Positions 35,706-48,149 of a stretch of DNA of 64,000 bases are shown in pieces. Numbering within the stretch: position 1 is the stretch's first letter; every line of letters begins with the position of its first letter. The DNA is from Talpa occidentalis (Eukaryota > Chordata > Mammalia > Eulipotyphla > Talpidae), in assembly GCF_014898055.3 (NCBI RefSeq), contig NW_023601543.1:63935782-63999781 (forward strand). Reading direction: 5' to 3'. Under the pieces are notes generated by a model, which saw only the letters and a program-made list of their open reading frames with translations, did not search any database and was not told the origin of the DNA. The translations under genes were made by a program, and so were the position numbers.

Positions 35706-36339
35706 TGAGCGACACCACCAAGTCCTGGTTCCTGGGACAGGAAGCAACCTTAGTCATTTAGGTCACGCTCCAAATGTTTTATCATTTCAGTTGTTGAGAA
35801 ATACCATGAAAACATAAAAAGGAAGTAGGTTTATCTTTAAGTAGCACTTCGGGGCATACCTATAGGAGATTCGCTCCTCTAGAACTTAATCATCCCAGTT
35901 TTGCTTTTCATACTTTTGGTGGCTTCTTGTAGGCTATGACTGTGTGTTTTGTTTCGTTTTGACTCTATCCCCAAGAAGGGTAACTCTCTGTAAGTTAAAA
36001 TGGTAATGAATTCTTACAAAGATCTGACTTTCCACTGCAAAGTGATCAAAAGAACTATTTAAAACTGTTTTACTGCTTCTGCTAGTTTATCATCTCTGTT
36101 ATTGCCGGAAACACTATTTTGCCATATATTTAGTTTGCTCTTTTCTCTCACTCCTAGCAATGTGATTTAGGATATTCCTCATGGCTTTTAGAAAATGGTT
36201 CTCATGACTGAGAAAAATGAGTGGGTGTCTTCCCTTGGTGGTTAGGAGAAGCACCTCCACCCATGTAGGCAAAACACAAATGGATTTAGTGTTATCAGAA
36301 TGGTTTAGAGCCATGTCCAGATGTAAGACTGGCCCCTGC

Positions 36340-36860
36340 ATTAGCTATCTATCGCTGCATAACAAATCACCCCACAATTTAGTGGCTTAAACCAACAAAT
36401 ATCTACGATCTCAGAGTTTCTGTGGGTCAGGAATTCAAGAGCAGCATAGCTGGCTGGTTGTGGCTCAGTTCTCTGTGAAGCTGGAGTTAAGAGGTTGGCC
36501 CCGGCTCTGTCATCTCAGAGTTTGTTGGGGCTGCAGGATCTGCTTCTAAGTTGGTTCACTCATCTGGCTGTTGGCAGGAGGTTTCAATTCTTTGACACCT
36601 GGCTCACTCTGTAGGGCTGCTTAATGTTCCCATTGCATGGCAGCTGGCTTTTCCCAGATAGCAATGAGGAAGCCACAATGTCTTTCATATCCTAATCATG
36701 GATGTCACATACAGTCATTTCTGTCATATTCCATTCATTAGAAGTGACTCACTAAGCACCGCCCACAAGGAAGGGAGGGAAAATCAGGCTCCACCTTTTG
36801 AAGGAGGAGAATCAAAGAAGGGGGGGTGGGGGAAGGGTATATTTAAAAACCACCACAGGC
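36340..36860. mobile_element. Interspersed repeat, LTR-like
   Basis: The text tatcgctgcataacaaatca, ccccacaatttagtggctta and ctgtgggtcaggaattcaag is a familiar mammalian repeat. It ends near accaccacagg. I do not name the family with certainty. Confidence 0.5.
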
Positions 36861-37223
36861 GGTAAATAGGTTAATTGAATCCAATCAAGACTTGAGGCAA
36901 CCTGGGTGGTAGCTACACATTTCCCTCCCCTCCAGTAAGATGACAGAGAGGACAGAAGAGGTTAGAAAAGAACCAGGGTAGGCTTTACCTTGAACTGGGA
37001 ACCTGAGGCAGAGAAAAAAAAAATCCCACCTGAAGGGTGTGGTCTTGGATCCAGCTGTCATAGCAACTATAAACAGGATTAAAAAGGGCTCTGTGGGTCG
37101 GCCTCAGGTGTAAGCATATTTTCCCTGGAGATTTGTAGGACCCATATCCTGCATCCTGTTCTCCAATTTCTAGCTGGCCACACATATTATCTAGGTACCA
37201 TGACCACTGACCAACTTAATGTC

Positions 37224-37512
37224 TTTTTTAAAAAAAAAAATTATTTTAATTATTTATGCATGTAAGAGCTGGGGTGTAGGCCAGAGATGTGGGGGGGGGC
37301 AGGGGGGGAGAGGCTTCATCAGAGACAGAGAGGGGAGCAGAACAGGCAGATCCACTGAAATACACTGCTGAGGGGAGCAGAGAGGGAGACAGGAGGGGTC
37401 TGCTGAGAGCCAGGTGGGTTAGCTCCCTGACCGGGGATCAAACTCATGCTGCAGTGGCTGCCAACAGCCTCATAGTGCCTAGGCTTAACCCCTTGAGCCA
37501 CCAGGGAGGCCC
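37224..37512 (-). mobile_element. tRNA-derived SINE, - strand
   Basis: The copy is full length, ending ccaccagggaggcccc on the + strand. The flanks are ccaacttaatgtc / ccaacttagtctt. Confidence 0.9.
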
Positions 37513-38096
37513 CCAACTTAGTCTTAATTCTCAAAAGAAGGCAAAATCACGACTGCCTTACAAATATAAAAAGAACACATATCAAAGGTTTTATTTAGCT
37601 CATTAATTAAATGGGGGATGGGTAAGGTGTTACAACTGGTTCAAAGGAGAATTTCAAGAACAGAGTGGTTTTATAGATCAGGAATATTGAAATAAATTTA
37701 CAAATGGGTGCAGAACTGACTTTAGGGGGTGAGGTGGGGACAGTCCCTTCCCCAGATAGACATTACTTGCTTGTCTGTAAGTGAGAAGAATTCACAGTGC
37801 TATTAGTTATCTGCACTTTATAGAGTTGTAAAATAGCCTAGTCAAAGACAAAGGTTCATATCCCTGTAAGTACTGACAATCCCCCCTCCTCCCCAGGCTG
37901 CAGCATTCCATTGAAAGAATGGCCAGTAATCTCTTTTGCTTATTCCAAAGCCTTAAATTTTCCCTTACATCAAGTAACCTCAACTCCCTTGAGATGGCAA
38001 AACACATTCCTCAGAGGGTGTCCTTTTAACCTTGGGAAGGTTGAGAATTGAATATGAAGAGGATGAAATCAATCAAATATACTGGAGTGATATTTT

Positions 38097-38400
38097 TTTT
38101 TTTTTTTATAGAGGCATGTTTTATTTATCTATCTGTTTGTTTGTTTTGTTTACACAAGCACTGGGTACAGTCAGAAGCGCGGGAGGGTGAGAGAATTCAC
38201 CAGAGCCAGAGCGGGGAGCAGAGCAGGCAGAAGGACCGAAGTACACTGCTGAGGGGAGCAGCGGGCGGCAGGAGAGGTCTGCGTGCCACGTGGGACCCTC
38301 GCCCCGTGGCCGGGGAGCAGCCGGGGATCGAACCGGCGCCGCAGAGGCCGCGGGCAGCTTCGCAACCCAGCGCTCAACCGCTGCGCCACCGGGGAGGCCC
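38097..38400 (-). mobile_element. tRNA-derived SINE, young type, - strand
   Basis: The sequence is very close to the copy at 28,621-28,932, including the agaagcgcgggagggtgaga segment and the ggggagcagccggggatcga extension. The perfect direct repeat tggagtgatatttt flanks it. Confidence 0.93.
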
Positions 38401-39389
38401 TGGAGTGATATTTTGGTGTTAAGTTCAGGAACAATCTATTGCATGTGATTTAATTTGGGGTAGTAAAGAATTCGACAGATTAGCCTTATGATTCCAACTG
38501 AAAATTGTATAATAGACTTTAAACTTGCGATTTTAAGGTAAAAGGAATTTGACTTGGAAAGCAGAGTTGCAATATTTAAAGCAACTGGATATTCACTATA
38601 TTTATAAGTTGAATTTATTTGACTTACAAAAAATATTTAAGTCTTTGGGAAGGTTTTGCTCCTTAGAGTCATAAGTTTGTCTAGTCAAGCATTTGCATAT
38701 TTAAAAAGAAAATAAAACAAATTCAACATACAATTGCAGTCTAAAATGTTTAGGAAAATTTAGATTTATAAGTGGATGGGACAGTTTAGGAGCATTTAGT
38801 CCATTCATCTTGGCTTGATTCTTTTTTTTGTCAGAATTGGACTTTAATCCTTTACTAGAATAAATGTTATCCTCAATTGAGTCTTAAAGCCCTCGCTGAA
38901 AATGATTTCTCTAATTTTGAATAAAAACAACAAGGTTAATAAACAGAAGTTAAAGACTTGTGAAAGTCTCAACTCTTAAATCTGGACAAATTATAAATAA
39001 ATGAATAGACATTTAGAACCCAAAAGTGAATGGTCTTTTCTAAACATACACAAATTTACTGCAATATTGAATAATTTGATGGTTGGGGAGGAAAGAGATA
39101 TAGAACATAAAAGTGGGGTAGGACATGAGGCAAAAGCTGAAGTCATTCTCTCTGACTCAAGGGTCCCTTGAATCTGGACTTTGTTGATGAATAGAGTAGG
39201 GTGAAATTGACACACTGCTAGTTTCCAGCCTCAGGCCTTAAGTAACTGGCATCTTCCATTTTCTCTCTCTTGGGTGATCACTCTTGGCACCCAGCCACCA
39301 TGCTGTTAGGAAGCCCAAGCCTTCCTGTGGAGAGGCCCACATGGAGAAGAACCAGAGCCAACACCAACTTGCCAACCATGTGTGTCAGC

Positions 39390-39572
39390 CATCTTGGAAA
39401 TGGCTCCTGGAGTCCCAGTTGAGCTGCCCTAGCTGACACAGCTTGGAGCAGAGGTGAGTTGTCGCTGCCAAGATCTACCCAGATTGCAGATTCTTGAGCA
39501 AAATAAATGATTATTGTTGTTTATACCCCTAAGCTTTGCGATGGCTTTACACAGTAATAGATAACCAAAACA
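39390..39572 (+). mobile_element. MaLR-like LTR 3' end, + strand
   Basis: The text gagcaaaataaatgattatt, gttgtttatacccctaagct and taatagataaccaaaaca matches the end of an MLT-type LTR. A - strand L1 3' scrap follows at 39,575-39,700 (aagatataacttacacatag). Confidence 0.55.
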
Positions 39573-40379
39573 AGATATAACTTACACATAGTAAGTGTAC
39601 AAATCTTAAATGTACAGCCTGATGAATTTTTACATTTGTATGTAGCCATCAATCAGGTTAGATATAGAATATTTGCATGTCCCCAGAAGGTTCCCTAGTC
39701 AAACATCTTCTTGAAATACTACCCAGACACCTGAACTCTTAGCCCACAGCTCTGGGTAGCTCAGCATCAATTTTTTCTCAGAGACGTTTCCAAACTTAAC
39801 TGGATTAGAAACATTCTCTCCAGGATCCATCTATGAAATAAAGGCAGGTTCAGAAAAGAGCGAAGGCTCAGGTGGAAGACAAGCAGATTTCAGTCTGTAA
39901 CCTCTGGGAAGTAGGTCGGCAGGAAAATGAGCTGATCTGCTCTTAAACCTCCCATCAGCAGAGTCACCTCGTAAAATGCAAGCACACAGGGTGCTGTCAT
40001 AATACCTGTGGTCAGGCCTGCGAGGCCTGATTTGGTATTTACAGTTCTAACCCTGTCCAAAGCAACTGAGGCCAAAAAGGCTTTGGGGAATCTTTAAGCT
40101 AGGCAGGGAGAGACCCCCTCCTCCCCCAAATCTGCCTCACCAACTGCTTTACTTCAAACTGTGGGCTGATTTCCATTAATCACACTTGGCCCTAATTACC
40201 CTGGAGCAGCCTTTCTTCCTGGGGCCTGGAGCAGGAATTTTAAGGGGCTCCTGACAAAGCAGGTCCCTGAAACCGAACAATAGTGGAGGCTCCAGGAAAA
40301 GACTGGGTGAGGAAGTGTCCAACCCCAAACCTCTCCTTCCTGGAGACCCAGGATCCAGGCCGGCTTATGATCTCCCCAG

Positions 40380-40760
40380 GTAGGAACCCGAGTTCCTCCA
40401 CTAAATAGATTTTCCTTTTGTTGTCACATTAATTTGCAACTCATTAATAGTGACAGAAGTGAGGTACTGCACCGATGTTATTTGCATATTCATGAGTGAC
40501 TTATTATTAAACAAATAAGATTTTCCTATCTTTGCGAGCACCCAAAGTAAGGCTGAACAGTACATTACACCGGCCCCGATGCTTTATTCTCTCTTTAATA
40601 TGTTAATAGATGCAGTTGATTTCTTTAAGTAAATACGCATCCATAAAACAACACGTACTTTATAAAAAAGAAATCATTTAAATAATAATCCATTAGCAAA
40701 GTTGGCAACAATTTAAGAGGAACAACCCATTAATACCAACGCTTGAGAATCAATTTGCGA
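40380..40760. promoter_or_regulatory. Candidate conserved non-coding element next to CpG island
   Basis: The block is AT-rich and free of repeats. It contains repeated homeodomain-type ATTA/TAAT cores (cattaatttgcaactcatta) and an octamer-like atttgcat (within gttatttgcatattcatg), and runs without homopolymer decay. It lies directly upstream of the first CpG block. The enhancer role is inference. Confidence 0.4.
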
Positions 40761-40779
40761 ATTTTAACTCGGTTGGGTG

Positions 40780-41787
40780 GTGGGTTGCGGACGATCGAGG
40801 AGGAGGACCTGAGAGAGTGTGTGTGCGCTTAAAAAATATTTTAATGAGCTTCCGGGGGCCAGCACTGGAATCCTGCGCGTCCTTCGGGTGCCGGCTCCCA
40901 GAAGGTCGAAAACTGCTGGAGCCCAGACCCGGATCAGCGTTTTTCCGGCGTCCGCAGGGCACTGGAGTCGTGAGCTGAAAGCAGGCCCAAGCGCCACGTC
41001 GACCCGGCCGCTTTCACGTTGCCCATCGGCCCCCATTAGCACCGGGTTAAGCGGGGTGGGGGCGGGGCAGAGCCTGATCTCCGGGGAGACTCCCCCACCG
41101 CGCTGGGACTGGTGGTATCCCCTCCTATCCAGCCCCCGCCACCAGCACGGGTTTCGTCACAGCCGGTTTTTTCGTGCAGGGGTCAGGGCGGGCTCCCCCC
41201 GCGGCGGCGCAGAGCGCGGGGCCAACCGCGCACCCTTATCTCGGCGGAGTCAGACACTCGCCGCGCGGAATCTGTTGACATTTACTATTGTTCGCTGGAG
41301 TCCGGAGCACCGGGCGGGGGCGGGCGGGCCGAGGCAGGGAGAGGGAGGGCGGCAAGTGTGGGGCCTGCGGTCGGCCCGGGTGTGTTTGTGTGAGCTAGCG
41401 AAGGGGGGCGGGGTGCGCCGTCTCCACGGAAAATAAAAGTGGCTCGCGGGCCCGGAAGCTTCCAAGCCGGCTCACTGGCCCATGCCGGGAATTGAGGTGG
41501 CGGTGGTGGGTGCTCAGGAAGGAAGATGGGGCACCCGGTGTGCGGTCGGCGGGTGGAGGGGGTCGGCTCTATCCTCACGGCCCCCGGTGACCCGCAGGAC
41601 ACAAGTGCATTTGTGCCGAGCCGTGGCGGGGATTAAAGTGCCATACGGCTCTAGCGAGGGGGGCGAGGCGGGTGGAAAACAACTCCCCGCGCGCACAAAG
41701 CGCGCATTGTTCCAGCCACCTCCATTATGCCGCGCTGCAGCCAAGAGCCCGTTTCGCAACTGCCCGCCCGGCGCGCGCGCGCGCGCG

Positions 41788-41822
<35 letters not shown>

Positions 41823-43880
41823 GACACACACACCACACACACACACAGAGGAATTCGTCCCGGGGGTGTGTGCACTCCTCGGGGACTGGGAGAGGCCGAT
41901 GAAGCAGGGGCTGGAGGAGGTGGGCTTACAGGCGTCTTTTTCAGCTCGACTGCTAGTCTATTCAGGGCTGGGCTTTTTAATGTCTTCTATCCCTAATCCC
42001 CCTCCCCGACACTTTTTCCTTTTCTCCAGCCCCTCGGGCCTGCCCTTGTGCACACCGGGAGCCTGAAGCTCCCCGGGAGAGGCTGCGAAGACAGAGGTTG
42101 GGGCTGGGGAAGGAGCGCTTTCAGCCGCTGTCACCCACGGATCTCAGTCCCTGGCTCGCAGCGCTTGCTTGCTCTGCTAGAGGACACGTGCTCGGGAGGA
42201 ACGGGGGAAGCATCCCGCCTTCCAAGCAGAGGCTCCCCGAGCGCCCCCATCCCGGGCTCTCCAGGACTTCCCCGGGCCGGGAGCACGAGCTACGGAATCC
42301 CACGCCGCACCGCCGGGCCTGCCCACGGTGCGTGCCAAGTGGGCCAGCTCGGCCGCCTAAACCATCACCGCGCTGGTGCCCGGGCCCAGTTCTCTGCCCT
42401 CTCCGGCGCTCGTGTCACTGAATAGGCTCCCCGAGAAGACGTAAGGGCTTGACAGCCTTTTAGGAGTCTACCCGGTTCTCCCCGGGAGCGGAGTGGGGGT
42501 GGGGAATGGGGAGAGAAGGAGCGAACCCAGGCGCCCCCTCGCCTCCCGCCGCGCCCTCCCTGGTGGGCAGGTGGGGAGCGTAGGAGCCCGAGCGCGGCGA
42601 GCCAGTGCGGTCTGGTTTCCTTTACGTTTACAAGCTATAAATAAACTTCCCCTTGGGCGGATGCGCGCAGCGTCCAAGGGCGGCTTCCCGCCGAATCGGG
42701 CGGGTGGTTTACGATCCAGGCCGGGAGCTGGTCCTAGCGCGGCCTGAACCCAGGGTGGGGCCCTGGCTCCGGGAGAGCTCAGAGGTCGGCCAGAAGTGGC
42801 CGAGTGACCCTCCTCTCCCCCGCGGTGCCGGGGCGCCTCTGCGGTGAGGCCTGAGGGTGGGGCTGGGTGATTTATGAGCCGTCACCCCACCCCGCCCCTC
42901 CCGTTTCACTTGTTTTCCTTGCCTTCTCCGGCTCAAGCCCGGTTCCCAAAGCCTCGCCCCCCACTCTGCCCAGCGACGATTTGGCAATTTCGGGCTGTTG
43001 GAGCGCCAACACCGGCCCCGGCAGGGCGCGTGTCCACAGGGCGTGGGTGAGGCCCTCGACGCATTAACTCCCGCGTCCCTGGCCCGGCCCGAGAGCCTGT
43101 CGGCCGAGCGCGACGACGCTGGGAGGTCCGGGGCGGCCTTGGCTAGCGAAGTGGGGAGGAAGGACTCCGGAAACCGCGGGCCTGCCGGGTGGATCACTGA
43201 CCCTCAAGGTCACCGGGCACGGGGAAACCACCGGACCACGCCAGAGCAGAGGCCCCCGCTCTCGTCGGAACTCTGCTGGGGGGCGAGCAGCTCGCCAAGC
43301 ACGCCCAGAGGACGCGATAACGTACGTGGCATGGAGGCCACCACGAGTCCTGCCACTGCTCTGCATCAAAGGGACGCCGTTTCCCTTGGCCTTGGCGCCC
43401 ACGCCGCGAGGGCTGGGGTTGGGCTTCCTCGAGTCTCCAGCACACGTGTGGGGGGGCATGGGGGTGTATGGGGACCATAAAAAGAGTGGGTGACTCTGGC
43501 AGCGTCTACGTTCTTTTCCGCTAAGACTTAGGAGGCCGCGGAGGAAAAGCGGCTAGCCGAGTGGGCGAGAGCCCGACTTGGGAACGCGGAGGGGGCTCCT
43601 TCCTCCCGCGAGGCTCAGTACCTCCCCTCTGCTCTCCGCGCGGCGCGGGCCTCTGCTCCGCAGCGCCCCAGGCTCCATCCTCTGCCGCATGTTTGTTTAA
43701 CCCTCAACCCCGCGGCGGCAGCTGCGGATAGAGGGAATCTTGGCGGCGCTAATCCTGGGGCTGGACCCCAAACTCGAACGCTGAGAGCTCCCCTCTCCTT
43801 TCTGAACCTCGAGGCCGAAGGTCTCAGTGGGCCAGAGCTTCAGCTACCTAAGAGAGTCTGGCGGCCTACAGGGTCGACAG
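40780..43880. promoter_or_regulatory. CpG island block 1
   Basis: About 3.1 kb is GC-rich with dense CG dinucleotides (for example cgacccggccgctttcacg and gcggcggcgcagagcgcgg). The long open frames here (up to about 205 codons) are low in complexity and overlap in several frames, as GC-rich DNA produces by chance. A TATA-like tataaata is present at 42,636-42,643. No spliced coding exon is recognised. Confidence 0.75.
41770..41846. repeat. (GC)n(AC)n alternating tract
   Basis: Uninterrupted alternating purine-pyrimidine sequence, (gc) then (ac), runs about 53 bp from 41,770 and is followed by imperfect (ac)n to 41,846. It lies in the CpG island and is a potential Z-DNA former. Confidence 0.9.
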
Positions 43881-43899
43881 AAGGGGACCCTTGGCAAGA

Positions 43900-46200
43900 T
43901 CCCCATTGTTCCCCGGGAGCTGGGAAGCTGACTCACGCTCTGAGCACAGCGATGCCGAGTGTTTTCTCGGCAGCCTTTACCCGAGTGCTTTATTTAGACA
44001 GGCTTTATTTACAGTACACATGTTTTCGGCTCGTTATTCTGGAGGCGGGAATGGAAACTGGGCAGAGCAGGAGTTCTCCCCATGAGCCTCACGTTTGGAG
44101 GGGGCTGAGTCTCCGCACAGGCAAGGATCCCCCTCCTGCTAGCTTTGTTCCCTAATGAGATCATGTGGAAGAAACCTGAACGGGTGGAAGTGGAGGGCGC
44201 TGGGGGGGGGGTAGGGAATTGGTGCACACAGGGGCTCACCCTTTCCCATAGTACCCACTTTTCAAGAGGCATAGTGCCCCAGGAAGGTGAGACAGGCCAA
44301 GGGGATGACAAGGGCTGCAGGTCATACAGACAACAGCGGCTTACTGAGAAAAGCGTCTTTAACTCCATGCCCCAGGCTTCTTCATTAGCCATTTGGACCT
44401 CTCTCATTACCCTGGTCCTGGGCTCTCTGGATTCCGTGAAGGGCCTTGTAGCCACTCCTGAGTGGAGGGTACAGGCGGCCAGGTGGGTGGAAGGCCTCTG
44501 GTTGCCAGCTTGCAGTCAAGCCTGCATTTTGGCAGCTGCTCAGTAAGTGGGGTGGTCCGGTTAGGGACTGCAGGAAATTGTCTGAGCTAGATTAAATATT
44601 TTACAAAACCTTTGGGGGGCCTACGGTTGAGCTGAAGCTGGCAATGTTAAACCAAACAAAAGTTAGTGAGTTCTCTCTCCTGACTTTTTAGGTACAGTTC
44701 AGAGAAAACTGGGGGTAATGCTCTTTGGAGGAAGCAAGTTTAATGGCCTTTCCTCTCTTCTGTCCACATGGAGATGGTATAGTCCTCCCCCTCTGCTGCT
44801 TGCAGAGCGCAGCAGTCTCTCAGGATTGGGCAGGCAGAAAGACCTCTCTGGGGTCCCTCTCTGAGGGGCCAAAGCTGGCTTGATCTCCTATAGCCAGTGA
44901 AGTCTAAGTTTAGCCTGTTTGGTTGTTTCTGTCTCTGTTGGTGTGAGCACAGCCCATCCCTGGGCTTGCATCGGACCTGAGGCCTCCCCTCCAAGCCTTC
45001 CCCTATGGCAGCAACTTGGGGAGTAAGATACCCAGGCCCAACAGTCTTAGCCTGCTTTTCCCTCCTCTTGGGTCTGGCTGCAAATCCTAAACTCCTTTCT
45101 GGGGTTTGTCTGCAGTGTTGCTCTTTATGAGCCTATACCCCTTGGTTCCTGTCCCCTTCTGGGACGGTGCTTCTCCCCTACACGAATACCCCCCCCCCCC
45201 AATCCAAGCTGCAGGGTGTGAGATCTGTAGGCCAGAACTGAACTGTGGTCCTTTGAGAGAAGGAGATGGCTTGACCTTTGCAGGAAGAAAAGGCAGATTC
45301 ACAGCTCGCAGCGCTGCAGGGAGACCCAAGGGCTGCATAGGGAGCCGCAGGCGTTGCCACAGCCCTAGCAGCTCTGACGGGGTTGTAAGAGGAAACCAGC
45401 TCTGGGAGCAGAGAGCTTCTGTGCGGTGTGTGTGCCCTGGCGAGATGCACAGGCAGCTCAGCAGTGACAGGAACGGGGTGTGTGTGTGTGTGTGTGTGTA
45501 GCCCGAGGCTGCTGCCAGTGTAGTGCAATCAGGGTGCACTGAGGCTGGGGGCCAAGGTTGGGGCTGCAGTGGAGACTGGGGCTCTGGAGGAGACAATCGC
45601 TACAGGAAGCTGCTCTTAAGAGGCCCAGACACCTGGAGACTGGCTCATCACATTGGGGGCAGGTGCTCCAAGTACAGCCCAGGAAGGGGTAGAATTGCCA
45701 AAAAAGCAATAGCCTGGTTGGGTTTTTAAACATTAATATTTGGGGTGGCATCTTTGAGACAGCACCTTCCCAGGGAAATACAGCATGCGATTTACTCAAA
45801 GGTCCAGGAACACCCCAGGCACAACAATCTCAGAGCCAGCAGTCCAGGGCCACCTGGGGGTGGGGAGTGGGGGTCTCGTAGGGAGGAACTGTTGAGTACA
45901 GCCCACTCCGGTCCCTTCCCAGCTCTGGGGGAGGCAGGGATGAGCTGTGCCCACTGTCACCGATGCCCCTGCCCTTTGACGCTGAGGTGGGGAAGGGGCT
46001 GCCTTAGTTTCGCTGCTGGAAACTATTGTTTGAGTCTGCACTCAGCGCTTCTCCAGCCGGGCTAATTCACCACGTGTCCAATTTTCGTGTCTGAAAAAAA
46101 AAAAAAAGCAACAGCATAGAAACAAAACCATATGACAGGACTGGGCTGCAAACCTTGAAGAATCGAGAGGGTGGGGGAGGTGGCGGCTGGGAAGGGGGAA
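43900..46200. other. Intergenic between CpG blocks, nothing assigned
   Basis: GC content is mixed. No gene or repeat family is recognised apart from a short (TG)n at 45,477-45,499 and an A run at 46,094-46,107. Open frames on both strands are not supported. Confidence 0.5.
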
Positions 46201-46229
46201 GGTAGATGTGTGTGTGTGTGGGAGGGGTG

Positions 46230-47900
46230 AGTGGGGGGCACGCACAACTCAAAGTTTCGGCTCCTTCCTACACGATCTCACCTCCCGGCGTGCTCATCTG
46301 ATGCCGTTCCAACTCCCTCAAACGATTCCGCAGCCCCAGCGCTCGCGGGAGTGTGGAATTACACTTGGAAGGCGAGGCGCTGCGGTGAGAGGCGACGCGC
46401 AGAGCCGGGGAGTGCGGAAGCACAGGCCCCCAGCGGCCAGACGCCCCAGCCCACTGGGGTCAGCGGGCCGCCCCGCCACGGCTCGGACTCTTGGGGCTCT
46501 GAGTCGCGAGTCCAGTCACGGCACACCCTCTACTGGCTGGGGAGCTGGGGGCAGAGTGGGACTGGGCTTCTTCCGCCTACCTCTCTCGGGCGATGCACCC
46601 CCCCCCCCAGATCCATTTCCTTAAAAAAAAAAAGCCTAAAAGCTAAAGGACAAACATTTAGCTACAGTTCAGCCTCCCCCCACCCCAACTCCGTGCCCTC
46701 TCAGAGTTCTCCAAACCCGCGAGGGCGCTTTAGGCCCGCCCCATACCCCCCCCCCCCCCCCCCCGCCAGCGCTTCCGCCCGTGCACGAGCCAGTGGCGGT
46801 CACTTCTGCGACTCTTTGGAGACCGACTGCCCGGAGCTTTGTTCTCCCGGGGCTTCCCCTCCCCCTCTAACACATCCCCATCACCACACTTTATCTGCCC
46901 CCCTTCCACGTCCGCGCACACAAACAACCCGGGTTCATAATCTTATTAGCATAGGCCGGGGTCTGGGTGACAGGGAGGCTCTGCGCACCGCGGCGCTGAA
47001 CTCGACTTCGCAGCGACCTGGAGTTTCCACCAGTCGTGTGCCCTGGGCGGGGGCGGAGATGTTGGGGGTGGGGTGGGGAGACAGTGTTGGTTTGGGGGCT
47101 GGATGGGGTCCGCCGGGAAGAGTAGGCCCGCCCGGGGCAGCCGGAGCAGCGGGAGGAAGGCCCCTCCCAGCGCCCAGTTGCCGTGGTCCCCGGAGCAGAT
47201 GGCAACTTTGTCTCCTGGTGTGCGCGCAGCGACTTTCAACACATTCAAAAGGCTGCGCTCAGCCTGTCGGGGAAGCCTCGCTGACATTCAGAACCGATTA
47301 AAGACCCGAGACGGTGCCAGGCGCAGTGGAGAGTTATGAATTAATCATGGGGGTTACCGATATCTGAGGCTCCCCAGGGCAGCCCCTCTATTATTAAGCA
47401 GCCCCCCCTGCCCACTCCTGACCCCCCCACCCCCACCACAAAGGGGTAGGCTCGGCGTCTTTTGCACTGCCCCAATTAACAGCTACCGGGTAATGTGAAA
47501 AGTGTTTGCCCTGCCACCCTCGGTGCAGGCTCAGGCCGCGCCGCTGGGCCTGCCAGACGCGCGCCGGGCAGCTCAGCCTCCGGGACAGGCCCCGGGTGAA
47601 CGCGGCGCTCCTGCTCCGGGTTGGGGGGGGGGGTGGAGTGAGACATATTCTCCGTCTGTGTCTCATGCCCAGCTCCCTTTACCTCCGCAGTGAGGAAGCC
47701 CCGGCTAGTGGGTGACCCTGGAGACCACCCACCGCCTTCACCTCCGCAGTGAGGAAGCCCCGGCTAGTGGGTGACCCTAGAGACCACCCACCGCCTGAAT
47801 ACAGGTCCCCGTCCTCTGGAGCAGCCGCGGGCTCTCCCGGCTTTGCGTTGTGACCCTGGCGCTGGTCCAGAGAAGGAAAATCGAGGTTCGGGTGTGCGGT
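46230..47900. promoter_or_regulatory. CpG island block 2
   Basis: The block is CpG-dense and includes a run of 20 or more C at about 46,747-46,764. A 356-codon open frame at 46,231-47,301 has Pro/Ser/Gly-rich low-complexity content and I do not regard it as a gene. Confidence 0.65.
47681..47798. repeat. 59-bp tandem duplication
   Basis: A 59-bp unit beginning acctccgcagtgaggaagcc occurs at 47,681-47,739 and again at 47,740-47,796. The one visible substitution is accctggag versus accctagag. No mobile element explains it. Confidence 0.9.
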
Positions 47901-48149
47901 GAAATCCTGCACAGCCCCTGGGCCTCCTAGGATGCTCACTGGCTGAACTCCTCATGCCCCAAGCACACCAGTCACCCTAAATGACCTGCACCCCTGGGAA
48001 CCCAAGCAACATCTCGACCACCGGACCCCCTGTCTGCATATTGTTAAACCACGCACACCCTCCTAATCTTCCCTATTTATTTCCCGGGCCTGCCTGGCCA
48101 CAGATTTCTGCAAGACAGAGCAGTCTTCGGGTTCCTCCTGCTTCCAGAG

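Noticed and set aside
40819..41436. 205-codon open frame in CpG block 1
   Set aside because: It is GC-driven with no domain and is overlapped by other frames.
41651..41902. Histidine/threonine-repeat open frames
   Set aside because: They come from the (AC)n tract.
45087..45596. 169-codon - strand open frame near a (TG)n tract
   Set aside because: No domain is seen and it overlaps a microsatellite; it is likely chance.
46231..47301. 356-codon open frame on the + strand in CpG block 2
   Set aside because: It is low-complexity Pro/Ser/Gly/Arg sequence with no recognised domain, crosses C homopolymers and has rival open frames on both strands, as expected by chance in GC-rich DNA.
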